Part shown: positions 1-5,720 of the stretch, in pieces
Layout: every line of letters begins with the position of its first letter
How positions within the stretch are numbered: position 1 is the first letter of the stretch
From: an uncultured bacterium
Lineage (GTDB): Bacteria; Actinomycetota; Coriobacteriia; Coriobacteriales; Atopobiaceae
Reading direction: 5' to 3'
Assembly (NCBI GenBank): GCA_905215465.1
Contig: CAJMPT010000054.1
Span: 1 to 8,993, forward strand
DNA: 8,993 nucleotides
Position numbers and translations under genes: made by a program
The notes under the pieces: generated by a model
Database searches by the model: none
What the model was told of the DNA's origin: nothing
What the model saw: the letters and a program-made list of their open reading frames with translations, nothing else

Positions 1-2226
1 AGGAAGATCTGGGACCTCATCCGCTATGACGCCAAGCACGTCTTCACCAACGTGATCAGCCTCGTAGTCTGCGTCGGCATGATCGTGGTGCCCTGCTTCT
101 ACGCGTGGTTCAACATCGCGGGCAGCTGGGACCCCTACGGCAACACCAAGAACCTCAAGGTTGCCGTGGCCAACGCCGACGGCGGCTACGTGAGCGACCT
201 CATCCCCGTGAGCCTCAACATGGGCGAGCGCATGACCTCCGAGCTGCGCGAGTCCACCAGCATCGGCTACACCGTCACGAGCGAGGAGGACGCCGTGGAG
301 GGCGTGCGCAGCGGCAAGTACTACGCCGCCGTGGTCTTCCCCGAGAACTTCACGCGCGACCTCCTCAGCGGCTTTGCCGACAGCGCCAGCGCGCCCAGGG
401 TGTCCTTCTACCAGAACGACAAGGAGAGCGCCATCGGCAAGATCGTGACCGGCAAGGCCTCCACCGCCATCCAGCAGGACATCGACGAGTCCTTCGCGAA
501 GGCGCTCACCACCGTGGGCGGCGGCGTACTCGACGAGCTGGTGGACTACCTCGACGACGACCACATGACCGAGCTGGCCCAAAGGCTCGACACCGCCGTT
601 GACCAGGCACGCCAGGGCCTCGAGGACACCTCCGCCAGCGTGCGCGGCTTCCAGGACATCCTGGCCTCCACGCAGGCGCTGCTGGGCAGCGGCTCTGACG
701 CCTCCACGGGCTCCCTCTCCGCCACCCTGGCGGCGGGCAATGGCCTTCGCCAGACCGCCGGCGACGTCCGCGGCCTGGGCACCTCCGTCGACGGCAGCGT
801 CGACGCGGTGAACTCCGCCCTGGCAGACGGCGCCGCCAGCCTCGCGGGCGTCTCCGACAAGATCGACCAGGCCTTTGACTCCGCCGGAGAGCAGACCGAC
901 AAGATCGCCTACGGCCTGCGCCAGGCGGCCGGCGTCGTGGACGGCAACGTGACCAGCCTGAACGAGCTTCTCGCCAAGCTTGAGAACGTGGACGCCTCGC
1001 TGCGCGCCGCTGACGACGCCCTGCCCGCCGACAGTTACCTCCACGACGTCCTGCGCCCCCTGATCTCCTCCGTGAGCTCCCTCGAGGACAGCGTCAAGGA
1101 TGCCATTGCCAGCCAGACCGAGCTCTCCGGCCAGCTCACCCAGACCGCCGACGACCTCGTCAGCGGCAAGGCCACAGCCGAGGACGCCCGCGCCAAGCTC
1201 AAGGCCTCCCTCGATGCGGCCAAGGGCGGCCTGTCCGGCATCCAGGACTCCTACGAGAAGGACGTCCGCGGCAGCCTGGCCAGCCTGGCCGACACGCTCG
1301 AGTCCGCTGCGAGCGACGCCGACGGAGTCTCCGCCAGCATCTCGACCACCCTGGCCTCCCTGCGCGGCACCAACGACTCCGCAGCCTCCGCGCTGAGCAA
1401 GGCCGCCTGCGGCGTGGGCGAGGGCGCCCAGTCCCTGGACGAGGCCGCCGCAAAGCTCGGCGAGCTTCACGGCAAGCTCTCCGGCGCCCTGGCCTCCGAT
1501 GACGTGACCACGGTGAGGACCATCCTCTCCAGCGGCGCCGACGACCTGGCCGAGTTCATCACGACCCCCGTCACCGTCGACCGCACGGCCGTCTACCAGC
1601 TGGACAACAACGGCAGCGGCATGGCCCCCTTCTACACCACCCTGGCCATCTGGATCGGCGGCGTCGTGCTGTGCGCCCTGGTCAAGGCCAACCCCAGCGA
1701 GAAGTGCATGGAGAGGCTGGGCCTGAAGCCCGCCCAAGGCTACCTGGGACGCATCGTGTTCTTCCTGGTCATGGCCTTCCTGCAGTCCTCGCTGATCCTT
1801 CTGGGCGACCTCTACTTCCTGCAGGTGCAGTGCGCCCACCCGCTGCTGTTCCTGCTCGCGGGCTGGGCGGCGGCCTTCGCCTTTGTCAACATCATCTACT
1901 CCCTGACCGCCTCCCTGGGAGACGTGGGCAAGGCTATCGCCGTCCTTCTCATGGTCATCCAGGTGGCCGGCTCCGGCGGCAGCTTCCCGGTGCAGATGCT
2001 GCCCGAAAGCTTCCAGGCCGTCTACCCGTTCCTGCCCTTCGTCCACTCCGAGAACGCCATGCGCGCAGCCATGTTCGGCCTCTACGGCAACGATTTTTGG
2101 ATGGAGCTCGGGCTGCTGCTCTCCTACGTTGCGGCGGCGCTCTTCCTCGGCCTGGCGCTGAGGAGGCCCGCGCTCAAGCTCACCGAGTGGATGGAGCACA
2201 AGCTCGAGTCAACGAAGGTGATGTAG
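1..2226 (+). CDS. YhgE/Pip-family membrane protein, 5' end outside window
   Basis: The reading frame is open from base 1 (RKIWDLIRYDAKHVF...) and ends at TAG 2224-2226, so 741 codons are visible. The GTG at 52 is not the start, because the residues before it match the usual cytoplasmic N-terminus of this family. Seen: one N-terminal membrane segment (about residues 18-36) followed by the family hallmark AWFNIAGSWDPYGNT; a long, Ala/Ser/Asp-rich, probably extracytoplasmic helical or coiled-coil region (about 170-520); then a C-terminal block of about five to six membrane segments (about 541-562, 584-606, 613-640, 642-663, 699-721) with the conserved stretch GSGGSFPVQMLP. This is the architecture of Lactococcus phage infection protein Pip and B. 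subtilis YhgE, with an ABC-2-permease-like C-terminal half. The molecular function of the family is unclear; export or envelope roles are proposed. The stop is followed by a long hairpin, so this is probably the last gene of its transcript. Confidence 0.9.
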   Translation, partial: RKIWDLIRYDAKHVFTNVISLVVCVGMIVVPCFYAWFNIAGSWDPYGNTKNLKVAVANADGGYVSDLIPVSLNMGERMTSELRESTSIGYTVTSEEDAVEGVRSGKYYAAVVFPENFTRDLLSGFADSASAPRVSFYQNDKESAIGKIVTGKASTAIQQDIDESFAKALTTVGGGVLDELVDYLDDDHMTELAQRLDTAVDQARQGLEDTSASVRGFQDILASTQALLGSGSDASTGSLSATLAAGNGLRQTAGDVRGLGTSVDGSVDAVNSALADGAASLAGVSDKIDQAFDSAGEQTDKIAYGLRQAAGVVDGNVTSLNELLAKLENVDASLRAADDALPADSYLHDVLRPLISSVSSLEDSVKDAIASQTELSGQLTQTADDLVSGKATAEDARAKLKASLDAAKGGLSGIQDSYEKDVRGSLASLADTLESAASDADGVSASISTTLASLRGTNDSAASALSKAACGVGEGAQSLDEAAAKLGELHGKLSGALASDDVTTVRTILSSGADDLAEFITTPVTVDRTAVYQLDNNGSGMAPFYTTLAIWIGGVVLCALVKANPSEKCMERLGLKPAQGYLGRIVFFLVMAFLQSSLILLGDLYFLQVQCAHPLLFLLAGWAAAFAFVNIIYSLTASLGDVGKAIAVLLMVIQVAGSGGSFPVQMLPESFQAVYPFLPFVHSENAMRAAMFGLYGNDFWMELGLLLSYVAAALFLGLALRRPALKLTEWMEHKLESTKVM

Positions 2227-2265
2227 GACCCTCGTCGCGGGGCGCCCCCACGCACTGACCTGAAC

Positions 2266-2339
2266 GCGAGAGGCCCGCCCCTCTCCCCGCAAGTTACGCT
2301 GCGCGAAGAACTTGCTGGGGAGAGGGGCGGGCCTCTCGC
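2266..2339 (+). terminator. Long hairpin after the YhgE/Pip gene, carrying a shared tip motif
   Basis: A perfect 23-bp stem (2266-2288 with 2317-2339) is capped by a 7-bp stem GCAAGTT/AACTTGC (2289-2295 with 2309-2315), with T2316 bulged and a 13-nt apical loop ACGCTGCGCGAAG. It lies 39 bp after the YhgE stop and before the gltX promoter, where a terminator is expected. The tail is only CTTTGG, so it lacks a proper U-tract, and no U-tract exists on the other strand either. It may end transcription inefficiently, protect the mRNA 3' end, or do something else. The tip is shared with the hairpin at 5531-5611. Confidence 0.75.
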
Positions 2340-2422
2340 TTTGGAGACGCTGCCGTGGGGGGTGGCGGCGACGGGGGTCCGACGTCGGGAGGGCCTTTGG
2401 GACCGATGCGGGGGTTACGCGG

Positions 2423-2452
2423 TTGGGAGGGTGTGGCCGAAGGGGCTATACT
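2423..2452 (+). promoter_or_regulatory. Sigma70-type promoter of gltX
   Basis: A -35-like TTGGGA (2423-2428, 4 of 6 matches) and a -10 TATACT (2447-2452, 5 of 6) are separated by 18 bp. Transcription would start near 2459 and give a leader of about 37 nt, too short for a T-box or other large riboswitch. The promoter lies downstream of the hairpin that closes the YhgE gene, so gltX probably has its own transcript. Confidence 0.55.
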
Positions 2453-2495
2453 CTTGAACCGTATGAAGATAGGAACCCAACGAGGAGGAGACTCC

Positions 2496-3980
2496 ATGGC
2501 TGACAAGCCTGTGCGCGTTCGATTTGCGCCGTCCCCCACGGGCAAGCTGCACGTTGGCGGCGCCCGCACCGCCATCTACAACTGGGCCTTTGCCCGCGCC
2601 AACGGCGGCACGTTCATCCTGCGCATCGATGACACCGACCCCACCCGCTCCACCGACGAGAACACCCAGATCATCCTGCGCGCCATGCGCTGGCTGGGCC
2701 TTGACTGGGATGAGGGTCCCGAGGTCGGCGGCGACTTTGGCCCCTACGCCCAGACCGAGCGCCTGGACCTCTACAAGCAGGCCGCCCAGCGCCTCTGGGA
2801 CGAGGGCCGCGCCTACCCCTGCTTCTGCACGCCCGAGAAGCTCGCGGCCGACCGCGCCGCGGCCCAGGAGCGCAAGGACCCCTTCCAGGGCTACCAGCGC
2901 ACCTGCCGCGACCTTGACCCCGCCGAGGCCCAGCGTCGCATCGACGCCGGCGAGCCCTACGTCCTGCGCATCAAGGTGCCCCTCGACCGCGGCGACGTCA
3001 TCATCCACGACGCCGTCCACGGCGACGTGACCTTCAACGCCAAGGAGCTCGACGACTTTGTCATCTTCCGCTCCGACGGCACCCCCACCTACAACTTTGC
3101 CACCGTGGTGGACGACGCCATGATGGGCATCACCCACGTCATCCGTGGCGACGACCACCTCTCCAATACCCCGCGCCAGGTCATGGTCTACGAGGCCCTG
3201 GGCGCCCCCGTGCCCGAGTTCGCCCACATCTCCATGATCCTGGGCGCCGACGGCAAGAAGCTCTCCAAGCGTCACGGCGCCACCAACGTGGAGGAGTACC
3301 GCGACGCCGGCTACCTGTCCGACGCCTTCGTCAACTACCTGGCGCTTCTGGGATGGTCGCTCGACGGCGAGACCACCATCGTGCCGCGCGACGTCCTGGC
3401 CTCCAAGTTCAGCCTGGACCACGTCTCCAAGAACCCGGCCACCTTTGACCCCAAGAAGCTCGACTGGATCCAGGCCGAGTACATCCGCTCCATGACCGAC
3501 GCCGACTTCGCCGACCAGATCATGGTGCCCGAGCTCCACGAGGCCGGCCTCATCGAGGGCGGCGTTGAGTACGACGGGGCGTGGATTGACGCCCTGGCCG
3601 CCATCGTGAAGCCGCGCACCAAGTTCCCCGCCGACGTGGTGAGCGTGGCCTCCCCGGTCTTTGCCACCGCCGAGACCCTTGAGTACGACGAGAAGTCCGT
3701 TGCCAAGGGCCTTGCCAAGGAGGGCATGGGCGCCATTCTGGACGCCGCTCGCGCCGCCCTGGAGGCCATCTCCGCCGACGCCTGGACGCCCGAGGCCATC
3801 GACGGCGCACTCGACCCCCTGCCGGAGGCCCTCGACGCCAAGAAGCGCATCGTCTTCCAGGCCGTGCGCGTGGCCGAGTGCGGCAACATGGTCTCCCCGC
3901 CCCTGGGCGAGACCATGGCCCTCATCGGCCGCGAGGACTGCCTGGCGCGCATCGACCGCGCCCGCGCGATGGCCCTCTAG
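2496..3980 (+). CDS. gltX: Glutamyl-tRNA synthetase (GluRS)
   Basis: Class I aminoacyl-tRNA synthetase that charges tRNA-Glu with glutamate using ATP in the cytoplasm. The product is 494 aa, normal for bacterial GluRS. Seen: the HIGH-type ATP site as APSPTGKLHVGG (residues 11-22), the KMSKS-type loop as KKLSKR (254-259), the IDDTDPTRS stretch (44-52), and a zinc-knuckle pattern with Cys109, Cys111, Tyr133 and Cys137. The start is ATG 2496, preceded by GAGGAGGAG (2482-2490, 5-nt spacer). A start at 2355 in the same frame would add 47 residues with no similarity to the family and would lie upstream of the promoter, so it is rejected. Whether the enzyme also charges tRNA-Gln (the non-discriminating type, needing GatCAB) cannot be told here. 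A hairpin follows the stop at 4008-4035. Confidence 0.98.
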   Translation: MADKPVRVRFAPSPTGKLHVGGARTAIYNWAFARANGGTFILRIDDTDPTRSTDENTQIILRAMRWLGLDWDEGPEVGGDFGPYAQTERLDLYKQAAQRLWDEGRAYPCFCTPEKLAADRAAAQERKDPFQGYQRTCRDLDPAEAQRRIDAGEPYVLRIKVPLDRGDVIIHDAVHGDVTFNAKELDDFVIFRSDGTPTYNFATVVDDAMMGITHVIRGDDHLSNTPRQVMVYEALGAPVPEFAHISMILGADGKKLSKRHGATNVEEYRDAGYLSDAFVNYLALLGWSLDGETTIVPRDVLASKFSLDHVSKNPATFDPKKLDWIQAEYIRSMTDADFADQIMVPELHEAGLIEGGVEYDGAWIDALAAIVKPRTKFPADVVSVASPVFATAETLEYDEKSVAKGLAKEGMGAILDAARAALEAISADAWTPEAIDGALDPLPEALDAKKRIVFQAVRVAECGNMVSPPLGETMALIGREDCLARIDRARAMAL

Positions 3981-4007
3981 CACCAAGCCCGCAGGTTAGG
4001 GGGGTCG

Positions 4008-4035
4008 GAAGGGAGAAGCCCTTTCGGCTCCCTTC
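4008..4035 (+). terminator. Weak terminator-like hairpin after gltX
   Basis: GAAGGGA (4008-4014) pairs with TCCCTTC (4029-4035); GCC/GGC (4018-4020 with 4026-4028) can extend the stem past a small bulge. The tail is GTCTTT, a short imperfect U-run. Position 28 bp after the gltX stop suits a partial terminator, leaving room for readthrough into the cupin gene, which has no visible promoter of its own. Confidence 0.45.
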
Positions 4036-4040
4036 GTCTT

Positions 4041-4064
4041 TGCCCGGAGGTGCTCCTCCGGGCA
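4041..4064 (+). promoter_or_regulatory. Perfect 10-bp hairpin directly upstream of the cupin ribosome binding site
   Basis: TGCCCGGAGG (4041-4050) and CCTCCGGGCA (4055-4064) form a perfect stem with a TGCT loop. No U-run follows, so it is a poor terminator. The CCTCC in its 3' arm could alternatively pair with the cupin Shine-Dalgarno GGAGG at 4072-4076, but the hairpin itself looks far more stable, leaving the binding site free. It may instead be a 5' stabilising or processing stem. Confidence 0.5.
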
Positions 4065-4081
4065 GCGATTTGGAGGTAGCG

Positions 4082-4423
4082 ATGATCTTTGACTTTGGCT
4101 CCGAGGAGTTCGTGCCCATCCCCAACTTCAAGGGCGGCGAGGGCCACTTCGACGCCAAGATGCACGACGACGGCAAGTGCAAGGTCATCCGCGGCCGCAT
4201 CGAGCCGGGCAGCACCAGCGGCTACCACCTGCACGAGGCAAACTGCGAGGTCATCTACGTGCTCTCCGGCCGCGCCTGGTTTGACTACGACGGCGGGCGC
4301 GAGTACGCCGAGGCCGGCCAGGCCCACTACTGCCCCATGGGCCACAGCCACGCCATGGGCAACGCCAGCGACACCGATCCGCTCGAGGTCTTCTGCGTCG
4401 TGCCCGAGCACCGCGTGGCCTAG
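4082..4423 (+). CDS. Single-domain cupin protein (Cupin_2 type)
   Basis: A 113-residue protein with both cupin signatures intact. Motif 1 is G43-x5-H49-x-H51-x4-E56-x6-G63 and motif 2 is G79-x5-P85-x-G87-x2-H90-x3-N94. His49, His51, Glu56 and His90 form the standard 3-His/1-Glu metal site, so the protein should bind a divalent metal inside a small beta-barrel. Small stand-alone cupins are sugar isomerases, dioxygenases, decarboxylases or ligand-binding proteins; nothing here selects among these. The start ATG 4082 follows GGAGG (4072-4076, 5-nt spacer). The gene lies 101 bp after gltX with two hairpins between and may be expressed by readthrough. Its stop TAG (4421-4423) lies inside the target duplication of the insertion sequence, so the reading frame is unharmed but the gene has been cut from its original terminator. 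Confidence 0.92.
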   Translation: MIFDFGSEEFVPIPNFKGGEGHFDAKMHDDGKCKVIRGRIEPGSTSGYHLHEANCEVIYVLSGRAWFDYDGGREYAEAGQAHYCPMGHSHAMGNASDTDPLEVFCVVPEHRVA

Positions 4424-4424
4424 C
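4419..4424. repeat. Target site duplication, left copy (CCTAGC)
   Basis: CCTAGC directly abuts the left inverted repeat and is repeated exactly at 5492-5497 beyond the right one. It matches the NCTAGN target and 6-bp duplication reported for IS481 of Bordetella. It contains the cupin stop codon on the plus strand and the transposase stop codon on the minus strand. Confidence 0.93.
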
Positions 4425-5391
4425 TGTTGTGTGCCATGACGTTGTTTACACCGACGATGCGTGACATCGGGGGCAGGCCCCCGCACGCGCCGTGCGGACG
4501 CTCCCAATTGTAGTGCTCCAGGAAGGCGGGCAGGGCTGAGGCCCTGCCCGCCTCGCCGTCCCAGGCCCTCGCGTACTGCCACTCCTGGGCCAGCGTCCGG
4601 TTCATGCGCTCCACCTTGCCGTTCTGCCAGGGGCTGTAGGGCCTGGTGTAGCTGTGCCTGACGCCGTCCGAGGCCAGCCGGGAGTTGAACTCCCGGCTCC
4701 GGTAGCCCGGCCCGTTGTCGGTCATGACGCGGCCGACCGCCACCCCCAGCCCGGCGAAGAACGCCAGGCAGCGGGCCATGAACGCCGCGCACGTCGCCCC
4801 GTGCTCGTCGGCCAGCAGCTCCGCGTAGGCGACGCGCGAGTGGTCGTCCACGGCGACGTGCAGACACGAGGAGCCCGAGCCGCGCCGGGACCCGCAGCCC
4901 CGGCCGAGCGCGCGGTGGCCGCCCCCGTCCGGGATCCGCGCGACCTTCTTCACGTCGACGTGGACCAGCTCCCCGGGCCTCTCCCTCTCGTAGCGCACGG
5001 GCGTCACCGGGCCGCGCCTTCGCTCCTCGCCGGTCACGCGGTCGACGTCGGCCAGGCGCGGCAGGCCCGAGCGCGCCACGATCCTGGCGCAGGTGCGGGC
5101 GGGAACGCCCGTCTCCGCGGCCAGGGCGAGCGGGGCCAGGAGGAGGCGCTCGCGCGCCTCCAGCACCCTCGCCTCGGCCTCCGGCGGGGTCAACCGCGCG
5201 ATCCTGCGCGGCCGGCTCGGACGGTCGGCCATGGGCTCGCCGCGCCTGGCGCGCGCGAGCCACTTGGAGGCCGTCTGGCGGCTGACCCCCATGTGGCGGG
5301 CGACGTCGGACACCCGCTCGCCGCCCAGGACGCGGGAGACCATCGTCTCCCGCCCGCGCGGGGTCAGCCTTGCGTTAGGATGCTGTGACAT
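4420..5391 (-). CDS. IS481-family DDE transposase
   Basis: A 323-residue transposase. N-terminal helix-turn-helix (RVSDVARHMGVSRQTASKWL, about residues 26-45) for end binding; a second winged-helix-like region follows; then the RNase H-fold catalytic core with Asp146 (ELVHVDVKK), Asp225 (RVMTDNGPGY) and Glu261 (NGKVERMNRTL). Exactly 35 residues separate Asp225 and Glu261, the D-x35-E spacing of this group. The start ATG is at 5391-5389, with an AAGGGGG-like site just upstream in mRNA sense that is buried in a predicted stem. The stop TAG (4422-4420) is not part of the element: the last IS base contributes only the A of the final Ser codon, and the host target supplies GC and TAG. Single frame, no programmed frameshift. 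Confidence 0.95.
   Translation of the reverse strand: MSQHPNARLTPRGRETMVSRVLGGERVSDVARHMGVSRQTASKWLARARRGEPMADRPSRPRRIARLTPPEAEARVLEARERLLLAPLALAAETGVPARTCARIVARSGLPRLADVDRVTGEERRRGPVTPVRYERERPGELVHVDVKKVARIPDGGGHRALGRGCGSRRGSGSSCLHVAVDDHSRVAYAELLADEHGATCAAFMARCLAFFAGLGVAVGRVMTDNGPGYRSREFNSRLASDGVRHSYTRPYSPWQNGKVERMNRTLAQEWQYARAWDGEAGRASALPAFLEHYNWERPHGACGGLPPMSRIVGVNNVMAHNS
4425..4450. repeat. Left terminal inverted repeat of the IS481 element
   Basis: It begins TGTTGTGTGCCA and ends GTTGTTTACA. It matches the reverse complement of 5466-5491 at 23 of 26 positions; the mismatches are at positions 13, 14 and 16. It doubles as coding sequence for the last residues of the transposase (VNNVMAHN on the minus strand). 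Confidence 0.93.
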
Positions 5392-5447
5392 GGGAGGGCC
5401 CCCTTCGCTGCAGACCTAGACAATCCACAGCATGCGGGAGCCCTCCC
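5392..5447 (-). promoter_or_regulatory. Hairpin over the transposase ribosome binding site and start codon
   Basis: In transposase-sense RNA, 5447-5436 (GGGAGGGCUCCC) pairs with 5403-5392 (GGGGGCCCUCCC) as 12 consecutive pairs including one G-U. The 32-nt loop is 5435-5404. The 3' arm contains the G-run of the Shine-Dalgarno and ends at the base next to the AUG. The same stem on the plus strand has a C-A mismatch, which favours a role in the minus-strand RNA. IS10 and IS50 are known to use such hairpins to block translation from transcripts entering from outside. I see no convincing transposase promoter. Confidence 0.6.
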
Positions 5448-5465
5448 TATTTGTCACCCTCCGGA

Positions 5466-5491
5466 TGTAAACAACCTGTTGGCACACAACA
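5466..5491. repeat. Right terminal inverted repeat of the IS481 element
   Basis: Its reverse complement begins TGTTGTGTGCCA and contains GTTGTTTACA, matching the left end at 23 of 26 positions. In the transposase direction it contains TTTACA, a possible -35 hexamer, but no good -10 follows at proper spacing. Confidence 0.93.
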
Positions 5492-5497
5492 CCTAGC
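5492..5497. repeat. Target site duplication, right copy (CCTAGC)
   Basis: Exact copy of 4419-4424, directly after the right inverted repeat. Removing the element plus one copy rejoins the cupin 3' end to GCCCGTCGAG at 5498. Confidence 0.93.
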
Positions 5498-5500
5498 GCC

Positions 5501-5513
5501 CGTCGAGAAGGCC
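5501..5513. repeat. Left arm of an outer inverted repeat around the convergent terminator
   Basis: CGTCGAGAAGGCC is the perfect reverse complement of 5630-5642. With the insertion sequence removed, the arm extends leftward into the cupin stop region, giving about 25 matches in 29 against the right arm. The terminator hairpin at 5531-5611 lies inside. Confidence 0.85.
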
Positions 5514-5530
5514 AAGGCAACCTGTCCGCA

Positions 5531-5611
5531 AAAAAGGGCAAGGCCCCCGATTCTCCAGCAAGTTACGCTTCGCAAAGAACTTGCTTGGGGAACGGGGGCC
5601 TTGCCCTTTTT
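5531..5611. terminator. Bidirectional terminator with the shared hairpin tip
   Basis: A perfect 19-bp stem (5531-5549 with 5593-5611) starts with AAAAA and ends with TTTTT, so it has a U-tract on both strands. Above it, TTCTCC (5551-5556) pairs with GGGGAA (5587-5592) with one U-G pair on the plus-strand RNA, T5586 is bulged, and AGCAAGTT/AACTTGCT (5557-5564 with 5578-5585) carries the 13-nt loop ACGCTTCGCAAAG. It lies between the convergent cupin (+) and pcp (-) groups and was probably the cupin terminator before the insertion. It now also shields the insertion sequence from minus-strand readthrough. Confidence 0.9.
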
Positions 5612-5629
5612 CGCTGCGAGGACGTGCTC

Positions 5630-5642
5630 GGCCTTCTCGACG
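5630..5642. repeat. Right arm of the outer inverted repeat
   Basis: GGCCTTCTCGACG is the perfect reverse complement of 5501-5513. Similarity to the mirrored left arm continues to about 5655 and includes GCTAGG (5646-5651), the exact reverse complement of the hexamer used by the insertion sequence, here unoccupied. Confidence 0.85.
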
Positions 5643-5701
5643 GAAGCTAGGGCACAGACGGGTGCGCGGAAAGCGACGGCTCCGGCTGGGGAGAAGAAAG
5701 T

Positions 5702-5718
5702 GCGGCGCGGGGCGCCGC
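5702..5718 (-). terminator. Terminator of the minus-strand pcp / GyrI-like transcript
   Basis: GCGGCGC (5702-5708) and GCGCCGC (5712-5718) form a 7-bp all-GC stem with a 3-nt loop, two bases beyond the stop of the GyrI-like gene. In the minus direction the tail reads ACTTTCTTCTC, U-rich but interrupted. It would act first, before the stronger hairpin at 5531-5611. Confidence 0.6.
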
Positions 5719-5720
5719 GT

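Larger units (their letters stand above)
4425..5491 (-). mobile_element. Complete IS481-family insertion sequence, 1067 bp
   Basis: The element is bounded by 26-bp imperfect terminal inverted repeats (23 of 26 identical, both starting TGTTGTGTGCCA) and by a 6-bp direct repeat CCTAGC. It carries one minus-strand transposase with an intact DDE triad. Ends, duplication and reading frame are all intact, so it is recent and plausibly active. Its base composition is as GC-rich as the neighbours, which suggests circulation among related high-GC hosts. It sits between the cupin gene and that gene's former terminator. About 100 bp at the right end is non-coding and holds a hairpin over the transposase start. 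Confidence 0.95.

Noticed and set aside
2379..2388. Palindrome CCGACGTCGG upstream of the gltX promoter
   Set aside because: A 10-bp palindrome in a GC-rich gap is not rare, it does not overlap the promoter hexamers, and there is no second copy.
2355..2495. N-terminal extension of GluRS from an upstream ATG
   Set aside because: The extra 47 residues are unrelated to the family, the promoter would lie inside them, and a strong ribosome binding site precedes ATG 2496.
2415..3986. A 523-codon minus-strand open frame opposite gltX
   Set aside because: It lies antisense to an unmistakable GluRS, its protein is a low-complexity Gly/Val/Leu-rich mirror of GC-rich codons, and it has no family features. 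Long antisense frames are expected at this GC content.
3977..5263. A 428-codon minus-strand open frame covering the cupin gene and part of the transposase
   Set aside because: It crosses the insertion boundary and opposes two well-supported genes in other frames; the sequence is an Arg/Ala/Gly-rich shadow.
5643..5720. A decayed second cupin 3' end suggested by the mirrored GTG-CCC-TAG near 5650
   Set aside because: Reading upstream in the cupin frame gives no cupin residues beyond His-x-x-Val; the inverted repeat explains the resemblance better.
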